Assembly (NCBI GenBank): GCA_038745625.1
Contig: JBCDLG010000001.1
Span: 1-64,000, forward strand
Reading direction: 5' to 3'
DNA: 64,000 nt
Source: Parvularcula sp038745625
GTDB lineage: Bacteria > Pseudomonadota > Alphaproteobacteria > Caulobacterales > Parvularculaceae
The notes under the pieces were generated by a model. It made no database searches. It was given only the letters and a program-made list of their open reading frames with translations, and was not told the DNA's origin. Below are positions 53,138 through 61,931 of the stretch, piece by piece. The position numbers and the translations under genes were made by a program. Each line of letters begins with the position of its first letter. The first letter of the stretch is position 1.

Positions 53138-54115
53138 ATGCCCACCGGTCCCAAGAACAGCATCACTGATATCAAAGGCTTACGGGTCGGTTGCGCCGAA
53201 GATGCCGCGGCGAAAACGGGCGTGACGCTCCTCTTGCCGGAGGGTCGCTTGCGGGCGGCGGTTGATGTGCGCGGCGGTGCGCCCGGAACGCGCGAGACCG
53301 ACACGCTGCGCCCCGGCGCGCTGGCCGATGAGGTGCACGGCATCGTCCTGAGCGGCGGGTCGGTTTACGGCCTCGCGGCGGCCGACTCGGTGTGCCGGAT
53401 CTTGGGTGCGGCCGGCCGGGGCTACGGCATGGTGCAGCGGGAAGGGGTGCCGCAATCGCCGATCGTGCCAGCGGCCATTCTCTACGATCTCGCCAATGAC
53501 GGGGACAAAGCCTGGGGCACAGAACCTCCTTATGCCGCGCTTGGCGAGGCGGCCTATCATGCCGCATCGGACGACGTGCCGCTCGGCAATGCTGGCGCAG
53601 GGCTGGGGGCAACGGCGGGGGCTTATCCCGGCGGGCTTGGCACTGCGTCCTGGGTCACAGAAGACGGGTTCACAGTCGCCGCCTTGGTCGCGGCCAACCC
53701 ATTTGGCTCGCCTTATGTGCCGGGGACGAACCAGTTCTGGGCCGCGCCTTTCGAGGTCGGTGCCGAGTTTGGCGGCAGGGGCTTCCCCAGCGAGGCGAGC
53801 GCATCGGGGCTGCCGCCTGACACCAAAATGGGCACCGCCACCAGGAGCAACACAACCGTCGCCATTGTTGCAACCGATGCTGACCTTCCAGTCACGGAGC
53901 TCGAGCGCTTCGCCATCATGGCCCAGGACGGCCTCGCCCGGGCGATCCGCCCGGCGCATGCGCCCGTTGACGGCGATGTCGTCTTCGCAGTCACGACAGC
54001 GGCCAAAAAGATCAGTCTGCCGATGTTTATCGCCTCGGGCATGCTCGGCACGATCGCAGGGGACGTGCTCGCCCGGGCGATTGCGCGGGGCGTCTACGCC
54101 GCGAAGGAGGGTTAA
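53138..54115 (+). CDS. P1 family (DmpA/NylC-like) self-processing peptidase
   Basis: The 325-residue N-terminal-nucleophile protein resembles the DmpA/BapA/NylC family, which cleaves beta-aminopeptides or 6-aminohexanoate oligomers after self-cleavage into two chains. The start IKGLRVGCAED, VSGGSVYGLAAADSV-type loop (LSGGSVYGLAAADSV) and SNTTVAIVATDA fit. By analogy with NylC, cleavage is predicted between Asn238 and Thr239, making Thr239 the nucleophile; DmpA has Ser at that place. Substrate cannot be told from sequence. GAGAGG lies upstream of the ATG. The 5'-extended frame from 52790 is a shadow inside ggt. Confidence 0.82.
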   Translation: MPTGPKNSITDIKGLRVGCAEDAAAKTGVTLLLPEGRLRAAVDVRGGAPGTRETDTLRPGALADEVHGIVLSGGSVYGLAAADSVCRILGAAGRGYGMVQREGVPQSPIVPAAILYDLANDGDKAWGTEPPYAALGEAAYHAASDDVPLGNAGAGLGATAGAYPGGLGTASWVTEDGFTVAALVAANPFGSPYVPGTNQFWAAPFEVGAEFGGRGFPSEASASGLPPDTKMGTATRSNTTVAIVATDADLPVTELERFAIMAQDGLARAIRPAHAPVDGDVVFAVTTAAKKISLPMFIASGMLGTIAGDVLARAIARGVYAAKEG

Positions 54116-54194
54116 GACCACGCGTGAAACGCTATGTCTTGGCGCACTTGTGCCTGCGCATTAGTGTGGAACATCAACCGCGCAGGGTTTCGCC

Positions 54195-55607
54195 ATGTCC
54201 GATACGCCGCCAGGATCAGAGAACGACGAACTCGGTCCTGAATTTGAGGAAGCGCTGCTTAAGCTGACGCAAGACCAATGCGTAGTGATCGCGGAGCGAG
54301 CGGCCTTGCGGGTCTTCCCGATCCATGCAGCCTCGTTCAAGACAGAATGGGATCGCGCCTCCCTCCTGTCGCACTGGCGCATTTTTCTTTTGACCAGCGC
54401 GCAAGCCAGGCCCGCTGGTCTTGACATCGTTGCTCCACTGCTAGTCGCTGGGGTCGCCGCCAGGGCCGCCGCCAGGGCCGCCGCCGTGGACACCGCCGGG
54501 GCCGCCGCCAGTTCCGCCGCCATGGATACCGCCAGGGCTGCCGCCTGGGCCGCCGCCAGCGCCGCCAGGGACGCCGCCAGCGCCGCCGCCAGCGCTGCCA
54601 GGGCCGCCAGGGCCGCCACCAGCGACGCCGCCAGGGACGCCGCCTGGGCCGCCGCCTGGGACGATCTGTCCGTGTTCGTAAAAGGTGGTAGTCTTGCACG
54701 GGCACCATTGTGGTCTTCGGATGAGGCGCCCCTCCACATTGGAGAGCGTCTTAAGACCTTTGAGGCCGGGGCCGCCGAGTCGGCCTGGGCGCTGATGGCG
54801 CAATGGTACGGGCATCAATTGAATGGGGGGTACCGAACGCCCTTTTTTGACCCGGCAGCGGAAGAGCAGCTGATCACCATGCCTGAGGCGTTTTGGGAGC
54901 GGATAAAGGACGCCCCCGACGCCGTCATGGCCGATATCGAAGCGATCCATCAGGGGCGCGAGCCCGCATGGCAACCCGGCGATACCGATGATCTGGAGGC
55001 AGACGACAATGACGAGGTGGATCCGCGAGGGGAAGAGCCGAGCACGGAAGACACTCCTCCTGCGCCCTCAGGACTGGAAGACGACCATGAAGGGACGGCA
55101 TGGCGCCTGAGCGCCGCGCACCCGATCCTGAACCGCACCGAATGGGTGGCGATCCTCGACACTCCTCAGACGTCAGACCTTGTCGATGAGCTGATCGCCA
55201 GTCTCCGCCGGATCGCGCAGCGTATCGAGACAGAGAACAGCTTTTGCGATCAGGTGTCCGAGGCTGATCGTGAGATCTTGCGGGCGCTCTTGCGAACGAT
55301 CGAGCGGCAGCTTGCGCCTGACCTCACATGCGATGGTGAGGACCTCGGTCCGCCCACCTCCGCCCAACCCAGACCGATCGGCAAGTTTGGCAAAAAGATG
55401 TTGGCCCTTACCGGCGAGGGACTTGAGAAGGGGGTGATCAAGACGATAGAATTATCCGTCGTCGGATCAGCGGCGTTGGCTCTCAGCGCGGCTATGGAAC
55501 TCGACCTCGACGCTTTTTTCAAAACCGCGGTCAACCTCTTTAAGACCGCATTTGCCGATGTCCCCGATGACACACCAGGCGGCCCCGGCGATCCGCAAGG
55601 GGAATGA
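54195..55607 (+). CDS. Uncharacterised protein with alanine-rich repeat
   Basis: I do not recognise this 470-residue protein. It has an N-terminal soluble part (about 1-80), an alanine-rich helical repeat (84-155) built from units like AARDAAWAAAS, an acidic/proline-rich linker (about 260-300), a helical segment with LVDELIASLRRIAQRIE, and a C-terminal segment (about 400-440) with a moderately hydrophobic stretch, VGSAALALSAAMEL. There is no signal peptide. AGGG precedes the ATG. Repeats of this kind make long amphipathic helices; similar AAxDAAxAAA tracts occur in bacterial proteins of unknown function. A role in envelope association or a filament-like surface is possible but not supported further. 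Confidence 0.7.
   Translation: MSDTPPGSENDELGPEFEEALLKLTQDQCVVIAERAALRVFPIHAASFKTEWDRASLLSHWRIFLLTSAQARPAGLDIVAPLLVAGVAARAAARAAAVDTAGAAASSAAMDTARAAAWAAASAARDAASAAASAARAARAATSDAARDAAWAAAWDDLSVFVKGGSLARAPLWSSDEAPLHIGERLKTFEAGAAESAWALMAQWYGHQLNGGYRTPFFDPAAEEQLITMPEAFWERIKDAPDAVMADIEAIHQGREPAWQPGDTDDLEADDNDEVDPRGEEPSTEDTPPAPSGLEDDHEGTAWRLSAAHPILNRTEWVAILDTPQTSDLVDELIASLRRIAQRIETENSFCDQVSEADREILRALLRTIERQLAPDLTCDGEDLGPPTSAQPRPIGKFGKKMLALTGEGLEKGVIKTIELSVVGSAALALSAAMELDLDAFFKTAVNLFKTAFADVPDDTPGGPGDPQGE
54444..54659 (+). repeat. Alanine-codon repeat tract
   Basis: This 216-base GCC-rich tract encodes residues 84-155 of the gene at 54195. Near-repeating units such as GCCGCCAGGGACGCC recur with a period close to 15 bases. 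The low complexity makes it prone to length change by slippage. Confidence 0.8.
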
Positions 55608-55634
55608 TAGGCCCGTTTCAGCCGTGCCCAAGAC

Positions 55635-55711
55635 TGGCGACCCCTGCAGGACTCGAACCTGCAACCGTCGGATTAGAAGTCCGGTGCTCTATCCAGTTGA
55701 GCTAAGGGGCC
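55635..55711 (-). tRNA. tRNA-Arg (anticodon UCU)
   Basis: On the minus strand a 77-base cloverleaf starts GGCCCCTTAGCTCAACTGG, has the loop CTTCTAA with anticodon TCT, the T-arm GGTTCGAGTCC, and an encoded CCA. The acceptor stem pairs throughout with one G-U. It serves AGA/AGG codons. Confidence 0.95.
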
Positions 55712-55748
55712 ATTGGGTCGCAGCCCATAGCACGGGTTGGGCTGGGCG

Positions 55749-56057
55749 CTAGTGCGTCCAGGGCTTTCGGCGCGCCGCGGCGAAATTGTCGGCATAGGCC
55801 TTGAGGACCGGGGTCTGGTCAGCGGGCTCAAAGACCTGATGGGGGATGCCGTGGTCTTTGGCGTACGCGACGGCTTGCTCTTTGGTCTCGAAATGCAGGT
55901 GGACCTGCCCCGCCTGGGTGTCATCCGCGCTGGTCCAGCCCATCAGCGGATCGACCCGCTTGGCAAAGCGCGGCTCGAACTCAAGGACCCAGTCCTGCGA
56001 CTTCCCCTTGCCGGACTGCATCGCGGTGCGGGCGGGGCGGTAGATGCGAGCGAACAT
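55749..56057 (-). CDS. Complex I accessory subunit, NDUFS4-like
   Basis: The 102-residue protein matches the ETC complex I subunit conserved region of alphaproteobacteria and mitochondrial NDUFS4 (18-kDa). It has MFARIYRPARTAMQSGKG, WVLEFEPR, DPLMGWTSADDTQAGQVHLHF, then KEQAVAYAKDHGIPH and the final ARRKPW. It probably binds the peripheral arm where NuoE, NuoF and NuoG lie and steadies it. It is about 42 kb from the nuo genes of this window. Confidence 0.85.
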   Translation of the reverse strand: MFARIYRPARTAMQSGKGKSQDWVLEFEPRFAKRVDPLMGWTSADDTQAGQVHLHFETKEQAVAYAKDHGIPHQVFEPADQTPVLKAYADNFAAARRKPWTH

Positions 56058-56113
56058 GGCTTTTGTGATGGGGCAGGCCGCGGTTCAGCGCAAGACGTTG
56101 AGCTGTCGCCGCC

Positions 56114-57997
56114 TCATTCGGTTGCGTATCTGCTGTCAGCGATGAACAGCCGAGTGTTGAGATAGATTGCTCCATCGACTGTGAGGTGGGCCTCGTCCCA
56201 GGCCACCGGGGCAAATCCGTCGTGGCTGGGAATGACCACAACACAGGCATGACTGGTGTCGCAAAAGACGTCGAGCGCGCTGACAAAGGCAATTCCGGTG
56301 TCTTCTGCTATGCTTCGCAGGCGCTGATCCAAGGCCGCTATGTCCGACTGGTCAATGTTGCTCGCGTAAGGACCTTTCAAATGGATACGCTGACGAAAAA
56401 GAACTTTGGGGAGGCTGGGGCGGTAGTGCGGCACCCCGCCGACCAAGATGATGTTCTTCGCCCCAACCGAACGCATCATAAGAATGGATCGGTGCAGAGA
56501 CTCCAGCGCTTCCTCACGGTATGAGGCCCAATTAGCATGCAGAATAACCGTATGCTGGTTATTTTGGGCAAGGAATTCCAAGTTTGTGGCGTTCACCGCT
56601 GGGCACAAGGGTCTCCGGTGGACCTCAACGTCAAAGTCGATCAACGGCGGGCAACTTGATGCAGCTCTTTGGATAAAGCTGTAGCCAGTGGCTGAAAAGC
56701 CGCTTGCTAAGGCGGCGGCATGGCTGTCGCCCCATATCATGTAGCCCGTACCATCGATGTCAGAGCACGATGGATCAAACGCATCAGGACCCTGGTGTTC
56801 GGTAAGAAAACAGGTGCCTTCGCGATAGGGGCCCTGGCGCGGATAGTCTTTATACGCAAGAATCTCTTTTTGTGCTGCGGTGAGCCTGAATTCGTACCCT
56901 CGTGTGACATGGCCCGTTACGCCGACAGCTACCAAAGTGAGCAGGCCGAATAGGGAGCTGAGGAAGACGTGCTTCCTGTTCTTGAGGATCGATTCGTTCC
57001 CTCGAAATGGCGCTTCAACGAACCGCCAGCTGCCATAAGCCAAAGCAATCGATAAAGCCGCCAGAAGAAGAAAGCCGCCGGTTGAGACGTCTTCGGGGCT
57101 AGTGATGCGCGCAAGCGCGAATAGAGGTTGGTGCCAGAGATAGGCCGAATAACTTATCAGCCCGATGCCGACCATAGGCTTTGTACTGAGTATACGAGCA
57201 GTGTACGTATCTTTGCCGGCAAACAAGATGATCAAAACGACGCCGATAACGGGCAGAAGCGCATAAACACTTGGGAAAGGGGTGCCGCTTCCATAAAAAA
57301 AGATGGAAACAATGATGGCCGTCAGGCCAACAGCTGAAAGAGTATTGTTCCCCCGTACACCGTGCTTGGCCACCATGAAGGCCGCGAGCGATCCTGCGAA
57401 CAACTCCCAAGCACGCGTGGGGGCCAAGTAGAAGTTGGCGTCGGGCTTATGCCTCCATCCCCACTCGCTTAGCGCGAGGCTCATGAGAGCAATAGCGACG
57501 ATGGTCCAGAATACACGGTCGCGACCCGCGGCCCATAGGAGCAAAAGAAAGACTGGGAATAGAAGATAGTATTGCTCTTCAACCGCTAGGCTCCAGGTGT
57601 GCAAGAGTGGCTGCTCCTCAGAGGCGGCAGCGAAATATCCGGTTTCGCGCCAAAAAAGGATATTGGAGACGAAAAAACTGACCGCCACGATGCTACGAGA
57701 GTAGTTTGCTAACTCATCCGGCAGTAGGAAGATGAAGAAGAGAGGAAACGTCACGGCAATAACGAAAAAGAGAGCGGGTAATATTCGCCTGGCCCTTCTC
57801 TCGTAAAAGCGAGTGATACTGAAGTTTCCTTTCTCAAGATCGTTGATCAAGATTGTCGTGATGAGGTAGCCGCTGATCACGAAGAACACATCGACACCGA
57901 CGAAGCCCCCGCCAAAGACCTCTAGACCGGCGTGGAATAGGATCACGGGGACGACAGCGACAGCCCTTAAACCATCAATTTCGGTCCGATACTTCAC
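56114..57997 (-). CDS. Acyltransferase with SGNH domain (OafA/YrhL type)
   Basis: The 627-residue protein is an acyltransferase-3 membrane enzyme (about 1-360, ten to eleven helices, opening YRTEIDGLRAVAVVPVILFHAG and FVGVDVFFVISGYLI) joined to an SGNH hydrolase-like domain with GDSHAAAL (Ser nucleophile) and a C-terminal DEAHLT. It probably O-acetylates a surface polysaccharide or peptidoglycan sugar. The region is AT-richer than its neighbours and is bounded by tRNA-Arg and tRNA-Pro. The start ATG is at 57997; no ribosome binding site is obvious. Confidence 0.88.
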   Translation of the reverse strand: MKYRTEIDGLRAVAVVPVILFHAGLEVFGGGFVGVDVFFVISGYLITTILINDLEKGNFSITRFYERRARRILPALFFVIAVTFPLFFIFLLPDELANYSRSIVAVSFFVSNILFWRETGYFAAASEEQPLLHTWSLAVEEQYYLLFPVFLLLLWAAGRDRVFWTIVAIALMSLALSEWGWRHKPDANFYLAPTRAWELFAGSLAAFMVAKHGVRGNNTLSAVGLTAIIVSIFFYGSGTPFPSVYALLPVIGVVLIILFAGKDTYTARILSTKPMVGIGLISYSAYLWHQPLFALARITSPEDVSTGGFLLLAALSIALAYGSWRFVEAPFRGNESILKNRKHVFLSSLFGLLTLVAVGVTGHVTRGYEFRLTAAQKEILAYKDYPRQGPYREGTCFLTEHQGPDAFDPSCSDIDGTGYMIWGDSHAAALASGFSATGYSFIQRAASSCPPLIDFDVEVHRRPLCPAVNATNLEFLAQNNQHTVILHANWASYREEALESLHRSILMMRSVGAKNIILVGGVPHYRPSLPKVLFRQRIHLKGPYASNIDQSDIAALDQRLRSIAEDTGIAFVSALDVFCDTSHACVVVIPSHDGFAPVAWDEAHLTVDGAIYLNTRLFIADSRYATE

Positions 57998-58163
57998 GAT
58001 GAAGGTCCTTAGATAACGGGATGATAATCAAGGGTCATCGCCCCAATTCTCGAAGAACGCCTGGCCGAAGAACAGCGTATACGTGATCTTTCGTGTTGGT
58101 GCTACAGTAACACGGTGTTTCTTAGGCGGTGTCGTGAGGGCTTTGTTTGTGTCCTTGGGCCGC

Positions 58164-58592
58164 TCACGGCGCGTTTGGATTGCCAGCGACCGATCGAAAT
58201 GAGTCGCGATAACTGACGACTTCGAACTCCACGCCGTCATGGTCGTGAAAGTAGAACCGGCGGCCAGGCTCATAATCACCGTGGTTGTGGGGTTCAAAAC
58301 CCAGGGCCTTCACGCGTTCCTCGGCTGCATCGAGGTCATCGACGACGATGCCAATATGATTGAGCGCGCCGAGCTGATAGAGCCCGCCTTTGGTCGGCTC
58401 GCGCGGTTCTGTCGGTGCGTAGACGGCGAGGTAGTCGTCATCATTGCCGACATGCACGGTGTAGCCGCCGAGGAGGGAGGGGCCTTCCCAGCGGATGTGC
58501 CAGCCGAAGAGCTGGACCAGCATGTCGGCGGTCGCTTTGGGGTCACGAACCGTGAGGTTCGCGTGTTCAAGAACGGCTTTGGCTTGGGTCAT
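58164..58592 (-). CDS. VOC (glyoxalase/bleomycin resistance) family protein
   Basis: The 142-residue protein has two beta-alpha-beta-beta-beta units of the VOC fold. EHANLTVRDP and LNHIGIVVDDLDAAEER open each half with metal-ligand His; the closing FEVVSYRD holds the Glu. It is probably a metal-dependent dioxygenase, isomerase or lyase; reaction unknown. AAGGAGAT precedes the ATG at 58592. Confidence 0.82.
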   Translation of the reverse strand: MTQAKAVLEHANLTVRDPKATADMLVQLFGWHIRWEGPSLLGGYTVHVGNDDDYLAVYAPTEPREPTKGGLYQLGALNHIGIVVDDLDAAEERVKALGFEPHNHGDYEPGRRFYFHDHDGVEFEVVSYRDSFRSVAGNPNAP

Positions 58593-58755
58593 GGGGATCT
58601 CCTTGGTCGAGCGTTCAGTCCGCGAGACCAATGCTAATTCCTCAACCTAAGTTGAGGTCAAGGTTTTTGTGAAGAGTTTTGCGTCGACCGATGCACGGTC
58701 TCGCCGGGCGCTGGGGCGGCGCTGCGCGGGGTCCATTGTGATTGAGAGAGAAAAC

Positions 58756-58832
58756 TGGTCGGGGCGGCGTGATTCGAACACGCGACCCCCTGTACCCAAA
58801 ACAGGTGCGCTACCAGGCTGCGCCACGCCCCG
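58756..58832 (-). tRNA. tRNA-Pro (anticodon UGG)
   Basis: On the minus strand the 77-base gene starts CGGGGCGTGGCGCAGCCTGG, has loop TTTGGGT with anticodon TGG between arms CCTGT and ACAGG, T-arm GTTCGAATC, and an encoded CCA. The acceptor stem CGGGGCG pairs fully. Confidence 0.96.
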
Positions 58833-58888
58833 ACCGGAGGAGGGCCCATAGGCGTCTCTGGCGCGCGACGCAATGTGCTTTTTGCTTG

Positions 58889-59326
58889 TTATGAACGCCG
58901 CAGAAGAAGAACGCCGCGGGCCTCCTGCCGGGCGGTGTAGAGGCTGCGCGCATAGCTGCTGAAGAGGGGCGTGAGGGCCCCTGCATCGACGTCGATCTCG
59001 TCCCGATAGGTGCAAGCATGCTCGCCATCGGGGATCACCGTCAGTGTGTGGTTCCACCGTTTCAGCGGCCCGCCATGCTCCCGGCTTGCGAGCACCCGCG
59101 CGTCATCATCAGCGGTGATCACCTCGATCGACCATTGGCCAAGCGCGATCCCTAGCACCTTCAGGGGAAAGACAAAGCGGTCGCCGACGGCAGCGTTGCG
59201 GTCAGGCAGAGCACCGAGGCCCGGCTGCGCACCGAGCACGGATTTTAAGTCCCCATAATTCATAATGCTGCGCCACATGACCTCTGCTGGAATCAGGTGT
59301 TGCTGCTCAACTGTGACGACTGTCAC
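58889..59326 (-). CDS. SRPBCC family protein
   Basis: The 145-residue protein looks like a START/polyketide-cyclase type SRPBCC fold: a short first strand TVEQQHLIPAEVMW, a ligand-cup loop, and the long C-terminal helix TPLFSSYARSLYTARQEA. Its ligand is unknown. The ATG overlaps the stop of the upstream lytic transglycosylase by 4 bases. Confidence 0.7.
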   Translation of the reverse strand: MTVVTVEQQHLIPAEVMWRSIMNYGDLKSVLGAQPGLGALPDRNAAVGDRFVFPLKVLGIALGQWSIEVITADDDARVLASREHGGPLKRWNHTLTVIPDGEHACTYRDEIDVDAGALTPLFSSYARSLYTARQEARGVLLLRRS

Positions 59327-61050
59327 CGGACGGATTGATACAAGGGTCGTTCGCCGGCCGAGGCCGCGTCGCGGCTCGGGGCGGCCTCACCCATCCGGTC
59401 CCGGTAGACCCAGATGTTGGTCATCACGAGATCGACGAAGTGGCGCGCTTCTTTGTTCGGCACGCTTTCGAGCATCAGCAGCTGATCGTCGATCCCCGTG
59501 CGTGCATGCCAGCGGCTGAAATTGCCAGGGCCCCAATTGTAGCTGAGCGCCATTTCGAACATATCGCCGCGGCCGTCATTGTACCGTGTCAAGAGGGTTT
59601 CAACATAGGACTGGCCGAGCTGCATGTTGTAGCTGGGGTCATAGAGCCGCTTGGACGCGGCGGTGCCCCTGCGCATGAGCTGGCGGTTGCCAGTGATGTA
59701 GGAGGCCGTCCGCGGCATCAATTGCATGAGGCCCGCAGCGCCCACGCGCGACTTCGCATGGGTCATGAACTTCGATTCTTGCCGGATCAGACCGTAGAGA
59801 ACGGCTTGGTCGATAGAGTACCCGCCGGTCGGCTCGAGATCGTCAGGAACCGGATAGAGCGCTGACCAAAGGGCACGGTCATCGGTCTCGCGAATGGCCA
59901 GGCCTTCGGAGAGATGCACCTCAGCGGAGGCCAACTCCAGCGCGCCAGCGAAGGCCAAAAGATCCGCATCTTGCGCGGGCGACAGCTCGCCATGGGCGTA
60001 GCGCACCTCAAGGGATGCTTCGTCCTCCATGCCGATTTCAGCCAGGGCGGCCGCGCGTTCCAGGCGCGGGTTGTCTTCCATCAATACGGCAATGCGGAAA
60101 TCATCCGCGTCAATCGGAGACCAATCGATGCCGGATCCTCGGCCGAGCTGACCGAGTGCCAATTGTCCGTAGAGGGTCAAAGGGTAGCCGCTTGCAAGAT
60201 CGAGGTGCTCCATCGCGTCGTCAGCCTGGCCAAGCGCCAGCGCTGAGCGCGAGGCCCAATAGGCTGCTGCCGCGCGCAGCGAGCTTTGCTGATGCGGTTC
60301 AGCGGCCATGGCACTGTGATATCTGTAAGCGGCTTCCATATCGCCTTGGCGCCAGGCCACAAGACCTGCGGTCCATTGCGCCAGCACGGCGCTGCCGCCT
60401 GAACGGTCCGCAGCTTCGCGGGCGAGAGGGCCAGCTTTATCAAGCCGTCCGTTGACGTAGTAACTCTCAGCAATCCAGCCGCGGATGCGGTCGGTCTGAC
60501 GCGCGGTCAGCGCATTGAACTGGCGCGGATCGTTCAAATAGTTGAGCGACTGGGTCGGCCGGTCTTTGGCCAAAAGGTAGCGTATCCGCGACTCGATCCG
60601 CGCGACCTGGCGACGGCGGCTCTCGCTTAGCTGGTCATAGTCAGCTTCAAGCGCGGGGTTGAGGTCCACATCCACCGACTGACGCCATTTGCGGGCGACA
60701 GGGCGTTGCGGCCTGCTGCCGGATGGGCGGCGGCGCATGGCGAGGCGGTAGATTTGGGTTGCATCCGGATGATCTGCATAGGACGAGAGCCAGCGCGCCA
60801 GCTCGCTGTAAGAGCTGCGATAGGCGGTTGGGTGCATATAGCGCTGCTCAAACACATAGCCGAGCAGAATCGGGTTCTCGACATCTTCAATAAGAGGGTC
60901 AGCCGCGCTCATCTTGCCGGCTTCTTGCAGTGCAAAAATCTCGCGATAACGTGCCTCATCCTCCGGGGACAGAATATCGGGCGCTGCGATGGCGGCAGCT
61001 CCCACACCCCAGGCGGCAAGGGCCGTGATCAAATGGCGTAGGGCCAACAT
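59323..61050 (-). CDS. slt: Soluble lytic murein transglycosylase, Slt70-like
   Basis: The 575-residue enzyme cuts peptidoglycan glycan strands to 1,6-anhydro ends. A Sec signal (ending AIAAPD), an alpha-superhelical N-terminal ring (about 30-400) and a C-terminal SLT domain with the catalytic Glu in GLIRQESKFMTHAKSRVGAAGLMQLMP are visible. AAGGAG lies 6 bases ahead of the ATG at 61050. It forms a run with the UDG upstream and the SRPBCC gene downstream. Confidence 0.93.
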   Translation of the reverse strand: MLALRHLITALAAWGVGAAAIAAPDILSPEDEARYREIFALQEAGKMSAADPLIEDVENPILLGYVFEQRYMHPTAYRSSYSELARWLSSYADHPDATQIYRLAMRRRPSGSRPQRPVARKWRQSVDVDLNPALEADYDQLSESRRRQVARIESRIRYLLAKDRPTQSLNYLNDPRQFNALTARQTDRIRGWIAESYYVNGRLDKAGPLAREAADRSGGSAVLAQWTAGLVAWRQGDMEAAYRYHSAMAAEPHQQSSLRAAAAYWASRSALALGQADDAMEHLDLASGYPLTLYGQLALGQLGRGSGIDWSPIDADDFRIAVLMEDNPRLERAAALAEIGMEDEASLEVRYAHGELSPAQDADLLAFAGALELASAEVHLSEGLAIRETDDRALWSALYPVPDDLEPTGGYSIDQAVLYGLIRQESKFMTHAKSRVGAAGLMQLMPRTASYITGNRQLMRRGTAASKRLYDPSYNMQLGQSYVETLLTRYNDGRGDMFEMALSYNWGPGNFSRWHARTGIDDQLLMLESVPNKEARHFVDLVMTNIWVYRDRMGEAAPSRDAASAGERPLYQSVR

Positions 61051-61082
61051 CGTGCTCCTTCGACAACCCCCAAATGGGGGGC

Positions 61083-61931
61083 TCACTCATGCTCAACTGA
61101 GGATTTGGGCAGGACTTCGTTAAGCTTTGATTTCACGGCCAAAAGATCACGCCATGCGAGCCGTTTTTGTTGCGGTTGGCGCAGCAAAAACGCGGGGTGG
61201 AACATCGGAAGCGCAGGTATCTTGCGGCCCTCGGAGATGATGTCCCGAAATGTGCCACGCGAGCGGGTGATGCCCGGGGCGTCAGGAAAAAGCGATTGGG
61301 TCGGCACGTTGCCGGTCAGAATGACGAGTGCGGGCTCTGAAAGGTCAATAAAACGGCGCATGAAGGGAAGGCAGGTGGCCACCTCGGCCTTCGACGGGTT
61401 TCGGTTGCCAGGCGGGCGCCAGAAGATCGCGTTGGAGATACAGACCGGCGTCTGTCCCTCGCTCGGCGCCCGCGAAAAATCGATCGCTGCGAGCATCCGG
61501 TCGAGAAGATGACCTGATCGACCGACAAAGGGTTTGCCGAGGCGATCCTCTTCCTTTCCGGGCGCTTCGCCCATCACCAGGACCGGTGCCTTGAGAACGC
61601 CGTCATAGATCACGGGGCCTTTGGCGCCCTCGCGAAGGGGGCAGCCCTCAAACGCGGCGATCGCCTTGATCAAGCTTTCGAGGTCGTGGCAGCCAGCCGC
61701 GATCTGTTCCGCCTCGCTGATTGCTTCATCGGCCGGAATGGCGGCAGCCTTCCGTGCGGCGCGTTTTTGTGGCGGCGAGGGCGATGACGGAGCCGGCGCG
61801 GCGCTTGCCTTGGGCGCATCTGGCCAGGCCGCGAGGCCGCCCGGCGTCTCGGCTTCCGCCGTGGTCACCCCGGCGTCGTCGTAGAACTGGAGGAGGGCGC
61901 GCGCCTGCTCGCCGGTCATCGCCTTGCTCAT
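61083..61931 (-). CDS. Uracil-DNA glycosylase, family 4-like
   Basis: The 282-residue protein resembles family 4 UDG: motif GEAPGKEEDRLGKPFVGRSG near residue 120, CISNAIFWRPPGNRNPSK, and MFHPAFLL with a His in the loop. It starts excision of uracil from DNA. Of the four Fe-S cysteines in classic family 4 enzymes, only those in EGCPL and ATCLPF are present; the other two positions hold Phe/Trp, so the cluster is probably absent. A Pro/Ala-rich linker (about 35-80) precedes the domain. The start at 61931 is favoured, but ATG at 61919 is possible. Confidence 0.82.
   Translation of the reverse strand: MSKAMTGEQARALLQFYDDAGVTTAEAETPGGLAAWPDAPKASAAPAPSSPSPPQKRAARKAAAIPADEAISEAEQIAAGCHDLESLIKAIAAFEGCPLREGAKGPVIYDGVLKAPVLVMGEAPGKEEDRLGKPFVGRSGHLLDRMLAAIDFSRAPSEGQTPVCISNAIFWRPPGNRNPSKAEVATCLPFMRRFIDLSEPALVILTGNVPTQSLFPDAPGITRSRGTFRDIISEGRKIPALPMFHPAFLLRQPQQKRLAWRDLLAVKSKLNEVLPKSSVEHE

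Noticed and set aside
53180..54121. 313-residue minus-strand open frame
   Set aside because: Antisense to the P1 peptidase; no start signal or known domain.
54441..54974. 177-residue minus-strand open frame with collagen-like Gly-rich repeats
   Set aside because: It is the complement of the alanine-codon repeat (GCC read backwards as GGC), lacks a ribosome binding site, and lies inside a better supported plus-strand gene.
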